NCBI GenBank assembly: GCA_049514215.1
Contig: JBEKVI010000015.1
Coordinates: 1 to 64,000 of the forward strand
DNA length: 64,000 nt
Direction: 5' to 3'
From: BOG-994 sp049514215
GTDB lineage: Bacteria > Pseudomonadota > Gammaproteobacteria > Burkholderiales > Burkholderiaceae_D
The position numbers were made by a program, and so were the translations under genes. Positions 8,798-17,002 of this stretch are shown here, in pieces. A model generated the notes under the pieces. The model saw only the letters and a list, made by a program, of their open reading frames with translations. It had not been told where the DNA came from and did not search any database. Every line of letters begins with the position of its first letter. The first letter of the stretch is position 1.

Positions 8798-9189
8798 GAA
8801 ACCGTCTCCAACCGACGCGCTGGGCAGGCTCGGTCCGCCTTATCGGCTGTCTCATCCCGATGGTCGCAATCCTCAAGAGATGTTCGCCTACTGCGGTGGA
8901 TCTTGTATACCCCAAGGAGGGGACGCAGAAGACAGGCGCGGCGCCTGCCGCGCTTGCGGCCACGGCCTCCAATGGGCTTTCTTTGGGCACGGGCAGTATA
9001 GCAAAGCACCTTAAGGGCCCTTGGGGCTTGGGATGGGAGCTCGCGCCGATCGGGGCTCGGGCCGACTTTGGGCCTGGATCAAGTTCGGCGATAATCGCGC
9101 ATGCAGAATAAATGCGGCCGAATTCGCGGTTTCAGGTCCCCACTGACCCTAGTCGATAGTCTGAAAAAACGGCGCTTCCCGCTTCACCC
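8798..9189. other. Divergent intergenic region of 392 bases
   Basis: Separates the leftward GT2-GT2 gene from the rightward wbpV-L-M-like block and presumably carries both promoters. It contains one convincing rightward promoter (annotated separately) and a 7-bp hairpin, GCGCGGC-GCCT-GCCGCGC, near 8938. No convincing protein-coding frame was seen. Confidence 0.6.
9068..9095 (+). promoter_or_regulatory. Putative sigma-70 promoter of the wbpV-L-M-like operon
   Basis: TTGGGC (9068-9073) and GATAAT (9090-9095) are separated by 16 bases, predicting a start near 9102 and a leader of about 88 bases before the ATG at 9190. The -10 matches consensus at five of six positions. Confidence 0.5.
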
Positions 9190-10137
9190 ATGGCGCAGTA
9201 CCTGATCACAGGTGCCAGTGGCTGGATCGCGCGAGCGTTGGCGCAAGAACTCATTGGCACAGGTCATAGCGTGTGGGGACTGACGCGGCGTGCCCACAGT
9301 GTCGGCGAGGGCATACAGGAGTGGGTCCACACGCCGCCGGACTTTGAGGATCTGGACAAGGCGTGGCCCCTTGACCGCCGCTTTGATGCGGTCGTCCATC
9401 TGGCCGCACGTGTGCACAGTCCCCCTGTTGGACGTGACGATGAAGAAATCAGCTACCGATCCAGCAATTCCACGGCCACACTGCGGGTGGCCAAGCTCGC
9501 ACGCGAGCGCGGGGTCCAACGATTCGTCTTCCTCTCCTCGGTCAAAGCACTCGGTGAAAAGGACCCGGGGCGCCCGCTGCGCGAGGATGATCTCGCCTGT
9601 CCCGAGGATGCCTACGGGCGCAGCAAACTCGAGGCGGAAGAAGGATTGCGCGCACTCGAAGGCATCGAAACCGTGATTCTTCGACCGCCCCTGGTGTATG
9701 GGCCGGGCGTACGCGCGAATTTTTTCCGGCTCATGGCTGCGATCGAGCGCGGCTGGCCCCTGCCTCTGGGATGCGCCCAAGCGCAGCGCAGTCTTATCTA
9801 TCTCGACAATCTCGTCGATGCACTCGTGCGCGCCCTGGGCGACGTCCGTGCCCGAGGGCGCCTTTACCATGTCGCCGACGCCGAGACGTTGTCGGTGCGC
9901 GATCTTTTGCTCTTCATCGGCCAACAATTGCAGCGCCCGGCTCGGCTTGTGCCGGTTCCCCTGTCTTTTTTGCGCGGCGCGGGGCGCCTGCTGGGCTACG
10001 AGGCCGAGGTGGGCCGGTTAACCGAGTCGCTCAGGCTCGATACCACGCTGATTCGATCCGAGCTCGATTGGAGCCCGCCCCTGTCGGCACAGACCGGGCT
10101 TGCGCGCACCGCCGCCTGGTTTAAGACCTCATGCTAA
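9190..10137 (+). CDS. NAD-dependent epimerase/reductase, WbpV-like
   Basis: Extended short-chain dehydrogenase of 315 residues with the loop ITGASGWIARALA, FLSSVKALGE and catalytic YGRSK. The variant GxxGWIA glycine loop and the neighbours match WbpV/WbpK-type enzymes, which reduce UDP-4-keto-6-deoxy-GlcNAc to QuiNAc or FucNAc. It is followed directly (7-base overlap) by a WbpL-like and then a WbpM-like gene, the same order as wbpV-wbpL-wbpM in some Pseudomonas O-antigen clusters. The product sugar is inferred from context only. Confidence 0.82.
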   Translation: MAQYLITGASGWIARALAQELIGTGHSVWGLTRRAHSVGEGIQEWVHTPPDFEDLDKAWPLDRRFDAVVHLAARVHSPPVGRDDEEISYRSSNSTATLRVAKLARERGVQRFVFLSSVKALGEKDPGRPLREDDLACPEDAYGRSKLEAEEGLRALEGIETVILRPPLVYGPGVRANFFRLMAAIERGWPLPLGCAQAQRSLIYLDNLVDALVRALGDVRARGRLYHVADAETLSVRDLLLFIGQQLQRPARLVPVPLSFLRGAGRLLGYEAEVGRLTESLRLDTTLIRSELDWSPPLSAQTGLARTAAWFKTSC

Positions 10138-11210
10138 ATCCCTTCAATGGATTATCGACCGGCAGCGGGCTTGCGCTCTATGGACTCGGGCTTGGCCTGA
10201 TTTCGGCTCTGATGTGCGCACTCGTGCTAAGACTGTTGCTCGAAACCGGCTGGGCGTGGCGGCTGGCCGTGGATCGTCCCAACGAGCGCTCGCTGCATGC
10301 GACGGTCGTTCCGCGATGCGGCGGATTTGGCATCATGCTCACGCTCCTCCTCGTGGCAGGGTCGACCTCGCCAGGGCTTTGGCCTGTTCTCATCGGCCTG
10401 GTTCTCCTGGTCGTCATCTCCTTCTTGGATGACCGGCGCGGCATGCCGATCGTGCTCAGATTTGCCACACAAATCGCGGCCGTCACGCTGGTTCTGGCAA
10501 GCCAGGCCGTGGGGTTGCCCTGGTGGCTCGTGTGCGCTATCGGCCTTGCGTGGCTTTGGGGCACTAACCTATATAATTTCATGGATGGCTCCGACGGGAT
10601 GGTCGGTGCCATGACCGCAACGGGATTTGCGAGCTACGCGGTCGCCAGCGGCATCCTGAACCCCAATCTGACCACGGTGAGCGTGGTGGCCAGTGGCAGT
10701 GCGTTGGGATTTCTGGTCTTCAATCGCCCCCCCGCAAAGCTCTTTCTGGGGGACGTGGGTTCGATTCCTCTGGGTTTTCTCGCGGGAGCGGTCGGCTTTC
10801 TCGGACTGCGCGATGGCCGATGGCCGGCCTGGTTTCCCTGTATGGTGTTCTCGCCGTTCGTGGCCGATGCATCGGTGACTCTCTTGCGCCGGCTGTTTCG
10901 CGGCGAGAAAGTGTGGCAGGCGCATCGCGAGCACTATTATCAAAGGCTGATCCAGTCGGGCTTTTCGCACGGACAGGCGCTCGCGGTGTTCGGTGCGGCC
11001 ATGGTGGGCTCGGGCTTCTTCGCGCTTGCGCTCTTGCCCCTGGATCCGCTGTGGCAATGGATGGGAGTAGCCTCCTGGTTCGTCGTCCTCGCGGCGGTCG
11101 GCATCTGGATCGATTTGCGCTGGAAGCGCTCTTTGGCCACGCCAGGCGCTGCCCAGACTCAAGCCGACGTCATTGCCTTGGAGAACGCCGGTGAAATGGA
11201 TGAAAGGTAG
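10131..11210 (+). CDS. Undecaprenyl-phosphate glycosyl-1-phosphate transferase, WecA/WbpL family
   Basis: A polytopic inner-membrane enzyme of 359 residues that transfers a sugar-1-phosphate (probably an N-acetylated 6-deoxyhexosamine) to undecaprenyl phosphate, starting each polysaccharide repeat unit. Diagnostic features are FLDDRRGMP on the first cytoplasmic loop, FMDGSDGM (the second acidic motif), LFLGDVGS with the catalytic Asp, and the HREHYYQRL basic loop. About ten hydrophobic segments span the protein. It overlaps the upstream reductase gene by 7 bases and is 6 bases from the wbpM-like gene. Confidence 0.92.
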   Translation: MLNPFNGLSTGSGLALYGLGLGLISALMCALVLRLLLETGWAWRLAVDRPNERSLHATVVPRCGGFGIMLTLLLVAGSTSPGLWPVLIGLVLLVVISFLDDRRGMPIVLRFATQIAAVTLVLASQAVGLPWWLVCAIGLAWLWGTNLYNFMDGSDGMVGAMTATGFASYAVASGILNPNLTTVSVVASGSALGFLVFNRPPAKLFLGDVGSIPLGFLAGAVGFLGLRDGRWPAWFPCMVFSPFVADASVTLLRRLFRGEKVWQAHREHYYQRLIQSGFSHGQALAVFGAAMVGSGFFALALLPLDPLWQWMGVASWFVVLAAVGIWIDLRWKRSLATPGAAQTQADVIALENAGEMDER

Positions 11211-11216
11211 TTTGCG

Positions 11217-13097
11217 ATGAATCGAAGCAAGGGAGAATGGCTGCAGCTGGCCGCCTTCGTTTTTGACCTCTCGGCGGTCGCGGTCGCCTGGGGCGTCGGT
11301 TATTTTCTGCGTTTCGAGTTCAATGTCCCCGCTGTCTTTGCGCGCACGGGCATGAGCATCCTGATTTTCGTGCTGCCCACGTACGGAGCCATGTTCTGGG
11401 TGCTGGGTCTGTATCGAGGCCTGTGGCTTTTCGCGAGCCTGCCCGACTTGATCCGGATCGTCAAAGCGATCGCCGCGGGGGCAGCGCTCACGCTCGCGCT
11501 CGTGATCATCATCCATCCGGTGCCTACGGTGCCGCGCTCGGTTCTCTTTACGACCCCGGTGCTCTTGCTCTGCATCATGGGCGGCGCGCGCGCCGCCTAT
11601 CGCGCGACCAAGGAGTTCTATCGTTACGGCGGACTCCTCGCTAAGGGCAAACCAGTCCTGGTAGTCGGAGCCGGAGGTGCGGCCGCTTTTTTAGCCCGCG
11701 AACTGGCGCGCTCGCACGAATGGCGCCTGGTGGGCTTCGTCGATGACGACGAGATCAAGCAGGGACGCGAACTCAGCGGCGTGAACATCCTAGGCCCGAT
11801 CGCGGAACTGCCGCGCTTTGCCAAGGAGCTTAAAGCCGAGCACGTGATCGTCGCCATTCCCTCGGCTTCCATCGAGAAGCAGAAGGAAGTCTTCGCTCTT
11901 TGCATCCGCAACGAAATCAAGGCCATGGTGCTGCCCGCCTTGACTGGGCTAGACGAGGGCAAACCATTTTTGTCGCGCATTCGCAGCATCGACCTTGAAG
12001 ACCTTTTGCGGCGCGACCCGGTCTCGATCGACACGCCCGGAGTCGAGGCGCTCCTCAAGCGCCAGGTCGTGATGGTCACTGGCGCCGGCGGCTCGATCGG
12101 CTCCGAGTTGTGCCGCCAGATCGCGGCCTTCGAACCTGCGCTCATGATCGCCTTCGAGCTTTCCGAATTCGCGCTCTATCAGTTAAGCGAGGAGTTTCAC
12201 GAGCGCTTCCCTAACATTGCATTAATCGCCTTGGCCGGAGATGTGAAGGACGCCACCGTCTTAGACGACATCATGCGCCGCTTTAACCCCTCGGTCGTCT
12301 TTCATGCCGCAGCCTACAAGCACGTCCCCTTGATGGAGGAAAACAACGCCTGGCAGGCCGTGCGCAACAATGTCTTGGGGACCTATCGCCTGGGGCGCAT
12401 GGCCATCCGCCACCGCGTTCGACGCTTTGTGCTGATCTCCACCGACAAGGCCGTCAATCCCACCAATGTCATGGGGGCGAGCAAGCGCTTGGCCGAGATG
12501 GTGTGTCAGGCCTTGCAGCAGGGCCAGGACGACACCGTGTTCGAGACCGTGCGCTTTGGCAACGTGCTGGGCAGCGATGGCAGCGTGGTCCCCAAGTTTC
12601 AGGAACAGATCGCGCGCGGCGGTCCGCTCACCGTCACGCACCCCGAGGTGACCCGCTACTTCATGACGATTCCGGAAGCCGCGCAGCTCGTCCTGCAAGC
12701 CTCCTCAATGGGCAGCGGCGGCGAGATCTACATGCTCGACATGGGCAAGCCGGTGAAGATCGTGGATCTGGCCAAGGATCTGATCCGCTTGTACGGCTTT
12801 CGCGACGATCAGATCAAAATCGTCTTCACGGGTCTTCGACCCGGCGAGAAGCTCTACGAGGAGCTTTTGACCGATGACGAGACGACCCGGCCGACTCCGC
12901 ACCCGAAGCTGCGCATCGCGCGAGCCCGGGAGGTCGATCGCGAGGGACTCTCCGAGATGCTGCCCTGGATCCTGCAGCGCAGCGTCTTAAGCGACGATGT
13001 GGTCCGACGCGATCTGCGCCGCTGGGTCCCCGAATACGAACCAGCGGCCTTGCCGAGCTTGGAGCCCGTGGTCGTCAACGAACTCCTACCGCGGTAG
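11217..13097 (+). CDS. wbpM: Membrane-bound nucleotide-sugar 4,6-dehydratase, WbpM/CapD family
   Basis: A 626-residue UDP-GlcNAc 4,6-dehydratase. It has four hydrophobic segments in residues 10-120, a first Rossmann-like domain (VVGAGGAAAFLAREL, about 145-260) and a second catalytic SDR domain starting at VTGAGGSIGSELC. The active site reads STDKAVNPTNVMGASKR, where Met replaces the usual SDR Tyr, as is characteristic of WbpM/PglF/FlaA1. It supplies the 4-keto-6-deoxy intermediate for the WbpV-like reductase two genes upstream. Its 3' end overlaps the convergent GT9 gene by 12 bases. Confidence 0.94.
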   Translation: MNRSKGEWLQLAAFVFDLSAVAVAWGVGYFLRFEFNVPAVFARTGMSILIFVLPTYGAMFWVLGLYRGLWLFASLPDLIRIVKAIAAGAALTLALVIIIHPVPTVPRSVLFTTPVLLLCIMGGARAAYRATKEFYRYGGLLAKGKPVLVVGAGGAAAFLARELARSHEWRLVGFVDDDEIKQGRELSGVNILGPIAELPRFAKELKAEHVIVAIPSASIEKQKEVFALCIRNEIKAMVLPALTGLDEGKPFLSRIRSIDLEDLLRRDPVSIDTPGVEALLKRQVVMVTGAGGSIGSELCRQIAAFEPALMIAFELSEFALYQLSEEFHERFPNIALIALAGDVKDATVLDDIMRRFNPSVVFHAAAYKHVPLMEENNAWQAVRNNVLGTYRLGRMAIRHRVRRFVLISTDKAVNPTNVMGASKRLAEMVCQALQQGQDDTVFETVRFGNVLGSDGSVVPKFQEQIARGGPLTVTHPEVTRYFMTIPEAAQLVLQASSMGSGGEIYMLDMGKPVKIVDLAKDLIRLYGFRDDQIKIVFTGLRPGEKLYEELLTDDETTRPTPHPKLRIARAREVDREGLSEMLPWILQRSVLSDDVVRRDLRRWVPEYEPAALPSLEPVVVNELLPR

Positions 13098-14204
13098 CGC
13101 GCAGGCGGACTCGAGCAGATCCTTGACCGCATCAAAGGCCAGGACTTCCATGCACCCCGCGCGCGGGCACTGTCCGGGGGCCGGGCCAAAGCCCCGTCCG
13201 CAGCGGGCCACCCAGGCGATGTCGCGGCGATAGAGGACGGTCTGATCGCGGCAGGGATAGCTCGCATCGGTCACGACCCAGTAGGGGGCATCCTTCCAGA
13301 AGCGGCCTGGACCATGCACGATCGCCGAACCCGGGCCAAAGAGCGCAATCGTGGGCACACCGACCACGCGCGCGAGGTGGGCGATACCGGTGTCGGGGCA
13401 CACCAGCAGTTGCGCACCTGCAAGAAGCGCCCAAAGCGAGCCCAGATCGAGCGTCCCGACCAGGCTGTGTTCGCCCGGTCGAACCCCGACGGCCTTGAGA
13501 ACCTCGTCTTCTCCTGCGCCAGCGCTCCAGACGATCTCGCAATGGCGCCTGCGCAATTCGTCGGCCAAAAGCCGCCAGCGCTCGGCAGGCCAGAGCTTTA
13601 AGGGCGTGCTCGCCCCGACATGCAAGACCGCATAGCGTGTCCCAAGCCTTGCAAGCTGCTCATGGCCTCTACCGGGTAGGGGTGCAGGCCACTCGCCCAC
13701 GCGGTAGGCGGGCACGCTTTCGCTGTGGGCCAGGGCGAGCGCCATGTCGGCCCAGGCGGCGGGCTCGGTCGGATACGTCATGGCCTCATCGAGCATCCAG
13801 TTTTTCCAGGCGGGCCGGTCGTTGGCGAATCCGACAATCCAGCGTGCGCCCGCGGCGCGCGCCAGCCACGCATAGCGGTTGTCATCCGGCACGAGCGCGA
13901 GATCGTAAGGTCCCGAGCGCATGACTGCGCGCTGACTTTCGGCGCTACGGCGCTCGAAGGCAAGCGCTTTCGCCCCGTACGGTGCGCCCGCGAATAGGGG
14001 TACGTAGGCCGGGCGGCAGAGGACGACGCGTTCTGCCTCGGGGTAGCGCAGTGCGAGTGCCTTCAGCAATGGCGCAAGCAGAATCGTGTCGCCAAGAAGC
14101 AGGTTATGGGCGACGAGAATGCGCTTGACTGTGCTCGCTGGCCGACGCCGAGGTTGAAGCAGGGCGCGCGCGAGCTTGAGCACCCGAACGCCAAGCCGGC
14201 TCAT
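13086..14204 (-). CDS. Glycosyltransferase family 9 (heptosyltransferase-like)
   Basis: GT-B fold, 372 residues, related to the WaaC/WaaF/WaaQ heptosyltransferases of lipopolysaccharide core assembly. Signatures: ILVAHNLLLGDTILLAPLL at the N-terminus, LHVGASTPLKLWP mid-protein and PDTGIAHLARVVGVPTIALFGP in the donor site. The C-terminus is cysteine-containing (PCRDQTVLYRRDIAWVARC). I chose ATG 14204 (MSRLGVRV) because AAGGCGGAG precedes it; a GTG at 14231 would add nine residues. Whether it acts on core or on the polysaccharide is open. Confidence 0.87.
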   Translation of the reverse strand: MSRLGVRVLKLARALLQPRRRPASTVKRILVAHNLLLGDTILLAPLLKALALRYPEAERVVLCRPAYVPLFAGAPYGAKALAFERRSAESQRAVMRSGPYDLALVPDDNRYAWLARAAGARWIVGFANDRPAWKNWMLDEAMTYPTEPAAWADMALALAHSESVPAYRVGEWPAPLPGRGHEQLARLGTRYAVLHVGASTPLKLWPAERWRLLADELRRRHCEIVWSAGAGEDEVLKAVGVRPGEHSLVGTLDLGSLWALLAGAQLLVCPDTGIAHLARVVGVPTIALFGPGSAIVHGPGRFWKDAPYWVVTDASYPCRDQTVLYRRDIAWVARCGRGFGPAPGQCPRAGCMEVLAFDAVKDLLESACALPR

Positions 14205-14249
14205 CGGCTCCGCCTTCGCTTTTCTGTGCACCGAATTCGCCGGGCCAAG

Positions 14250-15137
14250 CTAGCGGGTCTTTCTTAGCCACAGGCTCCCGCCCGGATTTTCCAGAAAGCG
14301 GGGATAGGAGGCACGAATTTCGTCCGCGCAACTGTGGGCGAAAAAGCTGTTGAAAAAAATAATTTCGAACGCGTCGTTATACATCAGGAAGGCGCGCAAT
14401 GCGTAGAGCTCGTTCCACGAGCGGTTATCGTCCACCACCCAGGCACGAGGATATTCGAAGCCCGCGAAGATATCGTGGAAGTGGACCACGACGCCTGCTT
14501 TCAGACGGGGCAAGACCTCGAATAATTCAAAGGCCACGTCGCTGCCGGTCTTCAGCACATGGGTTGAGTCGATAAAGAGCAGATCTCCGGACTCGAGAAC
14601 GTCAAAGAATGCGGGCTCCACATCCTGGACGGGGGTGGGGATGACCCGCACGCGCCCACGATCCGAGGGGGTAAGGAGCCTCTCGAGCAAAGCCGGATGG
14701 GGCTCGATGAACGTGGTCTCGACGCTGTTCCCGAGAAAGCGCTCGATGGTGTCGAGGCTGCATGCCGACGAGTAGCCGGATCCAACCTCGATTAATCGGC
14801 GCGGACGAAAGTGCCGCAGCATGGCGTAGAGCATCGATCCGTCTCCCACGCCAAAGGCATCGTTGTCGAAGTAGTAGCGCAAGCCCGCTACCGGCTCATT
14901 CCGAAACGGAATCTCCTCGAGCAAGGGCCTGATTTCGGCCCAGAAAGCCAGATGCCCGCTGCGATCGATGCGGATCTCACCGACCTTGTCGCGAAAGTCC
15001 GCGGGCAGTTGTTCCAGATGGCGACGGGCATGCGCCCGTTGGACAATCGGTGAGTAAAAATGGCCCGGCAGGACAAAGAGGCCCGCGCGCGAAGCGCGCA
15101 CGAGCCGTCGAGTAAAGCGCCTTAGGATATCGCTCAT
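14250..15137 (-). CDS. Class I SAM-dependent methyltransferase
   Basis: A Rossmann-type methyltransferase of 295 residues if ATG 15137 (MSDILRRF) is used; the frame is open further upstream, but that stretch is low-complexity and crosses the promoter region. Motif I is RLIEVGSGYSS; LLFIDSTHVLKTGSD and VVVHFHDIFAGFEYP follow, the last a pattern seen in sugar-modifying methyltransferases of polysaccharide loci. No strong ribosome site precedes either candidate start. Substrate is unknown; methylation of a sugar or chain-end capping is an inference from its place beside glycosyltransferases. Confidence 0.8.
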   Translation of the reverse strand: MSDILRRFTRRLVRASRAGLFVLPGHFYSPIVQRAHARRHLEQLPADFRDKVGEIRIDRSGHLAFWAEIRPLLEEIPFRNEPVAGLRYYFDNDAFGVGDGSMLYAMLRHFRPRRLIEVGSGYSSACSLDTIERFLGNSVETTFIEPHPALLERLLTPSDRGRVRVIPTPVQDVEPAFFDVLESGDLLFIDSTHVLKTGSDVAFELFEVLPRLKAGVVVHFHDIFAGFEYPRAWVVDDNRSWNELYALRAFLMYNDAFEIIFFNSFFAHSCADEIRASYPRFLENPGGSLWLRKTR

Positions 15138-15346
15138 GCGGGCTTGTGGCTGCATAGACAGAATTGCTTTTCGATAGGGGACTTTGCTCGCCCGGCCCCA
15201 AAGTGCGAAGGCTTGCCACCCGATCCAAGGTGCCCCGTCGTGAAACGGGTCGCTCTTGGGCATGCGTGTTGCGAGCGACTTGCCCAGGCGGCCAGACGGT
15301 GCCCGGTCGATTGCGCCGACAACGAGCGTGATGGTACAACACCCCC

Positions 15347-15409
15347 GAGTAGCCTCGGACGGGGAGGAAACGGGTCCAAGCGGCGAGCCGCCTTCCTCGC
15401 CGCTTTTTT
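15347..15409 (+). ncRNA. Candidate short RNA ending at an orphan terminator
   Basis: The putative promoter TTGCGC-N18-TACAAC would start a transcript of about 60 bases near 15347. It would contain a small CCGAG/CTCGG hairpin and end at the strong terminator at 15378-15409. No rightward gene lies upstream for more than 2 kb, so the terminator needs some transcript to end. Evidence is positional only. Confidence 0.22.
15378..15409 (+). terminator. Strong intrinsic terminator upstream of apaH
   Basis: AAGCGGCGAG and CTCGCCGCTT pair perfectly over 10 bp around an 8-base loop, with a run of six T. It sits about 30 bases before the apaH start, on the same strand as apaH. It may insulate apaH from antisense read-through of the leftward gene, or end a short RNA. 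Confidence 0.8.
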
Positions 15410-15426
15410 CTTCTTTCATCCTTACG

Positions 15427-15432
15427 GATAAT
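15427..15432 (+). promoter_or_regulatory. Putative -10 element of a leaderless apaH transcript
   Basis: GATAAT ends exactly 6 bases before the apaH ATG, so a transcript would begin at the A of the start codon. No Shine-Dalgarno sequence is present. The -35 region falls in the T-run of the terminator and matches consensus poorly. Confidence 0.38.
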
Positions 15433-15438
15433 ACGGTC

Positions 15439-16269
15439 ATGGCCACCTACGCGTTGGGCGATCTGCAAGGCTGTGCTGATGCGCTCGATCGGATGCTCGA
15501 TGCGTTACGCTTTGATGTGCAAGAGGATCGTCTTTGGTTCGTGGGCGACCTGGTGAATCGCGGTCCCGAATCGCTGCGCACGCTGCGTACCGTGAAGGCT
15601 TTAAAGGAGGCCGCCGTCGTTGTCCTCGGCAATCACGACCTGCACCTCTTAGCGCTCGCCGCAGGGGCGAAGCGTCCCCATTCGGCCGACACCTTGGGCG
15701 AGATCCTGGATGCACCCGATGCAGCCGATTTGATCGATTGGTTGCGCAGACGGCCCCTGGCGCACCTCGAGGTCGTGGGAGACGAGCCGATCCTCATGGT
15801 CCACGCCGGACTTCTGCCGTCGTGGTCGGTCAAGGAAGGATGCGAGCGTGCGCACGAGGTCGAAGTCGTCCTGGCCGGTTCTGGCTGGCAGGAATTCATG
15901 GGCCTCATGTACGGGGATGAGCCCTTGCGCTGGGACCCGCTGTTAACGGGTCCGAGGCGCCTTCGCATGATCGTCAACGCCTTTACCCGACTTCGATTCT
16001 GCACTCAGGATGGTCTCTTGGACCTTCAAACCAAGGAAGGCGCGGGCCAGGCGCCTGAGGGTTATATGCCCTGGTTCGAGATTCCCGACCGCAAGGCCGA
16101 ATCCCACACCATCGTCTTCGGTCATTGGTCGACGCTTGGGCTCGTGAATCGTCCCCACGTACTCGGACTCGATACCGGCTGCGTCTGGGGAGGCTCGCTT
16201 ACAGCAGTTCGTCTTGAAGATCGGGTTCTGACGCAGGTGGCTTGCCCACAGTATCGAGTCCCAGGCTAA
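15439..16269 (+). CDS. apaH: Symmetrical bis(5'-nucleosyl)-tetraphosphatase
   Basis: Hydrolyses Ap4A to two ADP and also decaps Np4-capped RNA in proteobacteria. The 276-residue calcineurin-like phosphoesterase starts with ATYALGDLQGC (GDxxG metal motif), then FVGDLVNRGPESL (GDxVxRG), VVLGNHDLHLLAL (GNHD) and the C-terminal HWSTLGL and LDTGCVWGG. The ATG at 15439 is chosen because family members begin here; the open frame upstream runs through the terminator. Its 3' end overlaps the convergent plsC-like gene by 71 bases. Confidence 0.95.
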   Translation: MATYALGDLQGCADALDRMLDALRFDVQEDRLWFVGDLVNRGPESLRTLRTVKALKEAAVVVLGNHDLHLLALAAGAKRPHSADTLGEILDAPDAADLIDWLRRRPLAHLEVVGDEPILMVHAGLLPSWSVKEGCERAHEVEVVLAGSGWQEFMGLMYGDEPLRWDPLLTGPRRLRMIVNAFTRLRFCTQDGLLDLQTKEGAGQAPEGYMPWFEIPDRKAESHTIVFGHWSTLGLVNRPHVLGLDTGCVWGGSLTAVRLEDRVLTQVACPQYRVPG

Positions 16270-16993
16270 GCGCGATCGCCGAGCGCGCCAGCGCCGCGAC
16301 CTGGTGACGCGTACGACCCCGGGTGTCGATCGGGTCCAAGAGGGTCACCGTGGCCGTCATGGGCGCCCCGCGGATCACGGTACAAAGCGATTCCCAAAGG
16401 CTCGTCTCACCGATATAGGCCGCCTCGAGCGCGATCGCGCCCGAGGGCTTGCGGTAGCGCAAGGCCACCGGCTGAACCGGGATCTGGGCCTCGATGGCGG
16501 CCTGGATGAGGTTGGCGTGAAAGGGGAGAAGGCCCTGTCCATCCGAGGTCGTACCCTCGGGAAAAACGCCGATGCAGGCGCCTTCGCGAAGCAGTTCGGC
16601 CAGATGCTGATTGGCCTGATGCACCGCGTGCCGCCGGCCCCTTTCGATAAAGATGGTGCCGGTACGCGCGCACAGATAACCGATCACGGGCCAACGCCGG
16701 ATTTCCGACTTCGCAACGAAGCGCGTCGCGCGCACAGTGTGCACGACGTAGATGTCGGTCCAGGAGATGTGATTCAAAACGAGCATGCGCGACTGCCCAC
16801 CGGCGTCAAGCCGGCCCTGGCTTGTCACGCGCACCCCGCACAGGGAAAGCACGATGCGCGACCACCAGCGGATGAGCGATTGGCGTTGCGCTTCGCGTGC
16901 GATCGGAAAATAGATCGCGATGATGAAAAGCGCCAAAAGAAGATGCCCCGCGATGAGGATGAGGGCCACCAGAAGCCGTCCAGCGGACTTCAT
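16199..16993 (-). CDS. plsC: 1-acyl-sn-glycerol-3-phosphate acyltransferase (PlsC family)
   Basis: Inner-membrane acyltransferase, 264 residues, converting lysophosphatidate to phosphatidate in phospholipid synthesis. One or two hydrophobic N-terminal helices (LLVALILIAGHLLLALFIIAIYF) precede the catalytic NHISWTD (HX4D) box near residue 95, then FIERG and the FPEGTTSDG box. It is the last gene of the algH-ruvX-pyrR-pyrB-pyrC' train, 9 bases after pyrC'. Its C-terminal 23 codons run under apaH. Paralogues such as OlsA or lysophospholipid acyltransferases cannot be fully excluded. Confidence 0.88.
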   Translation of the reverse strand: MKSAGRLLVALILIAGHLLLALFIIAIYFPIAREAQRQSLIRWWSRIVLSLCGVRVTSQGRLDAGGQSRMLVLNHISWTDIYVVHTVRATRFVAKSEIRRWPVIGYLCARTGTIFIERGRRHAVHQANQHLAELLREGACIGVFPEGTTSDGQGLLPFHANLIQAAIEAQIPVQPVALRYRKPSGAIALEAAYIGETSLWESLCTVIRGAPMTATVTLLDPIDTRGRTRHQVAALARSAIALSLGLDTVGKPPASEPDLQDELL

Positions 16994-17002
16994 CGAGTCC
17001 GA

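Larger units (their letters stand above)
15138..15438. other. Divergent intergenic region with terminator and candidate short RNA
   Basis: Lies between the leftward methyltransferase gene and rightward apaH. It holds a strong rightward intrinsic terminator, a possible promoter TTGCGC-N18-TACAAC (15311-15340) ahead of it, and a GATAAT -10 element immediately before apaH. No convincing protein-coding frame was seen. Confidence 0.6.

Noticed and set aside
10750..10785. tRNA T-arm-like GGTTCGATTCC inside the WecA-like gene
   Set aside because: It is codons for the DVGSIPLG catalytic region, and no acceptor or anticodon arm pairs around it.
10569..11516. Open frame of 315 codons antisense to the wecA-like and wbpM genes
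   Set aside because: Low-complexity, charged composition typical of the antisense of GC-rich membrane genes; the sense frames match known families throughout.
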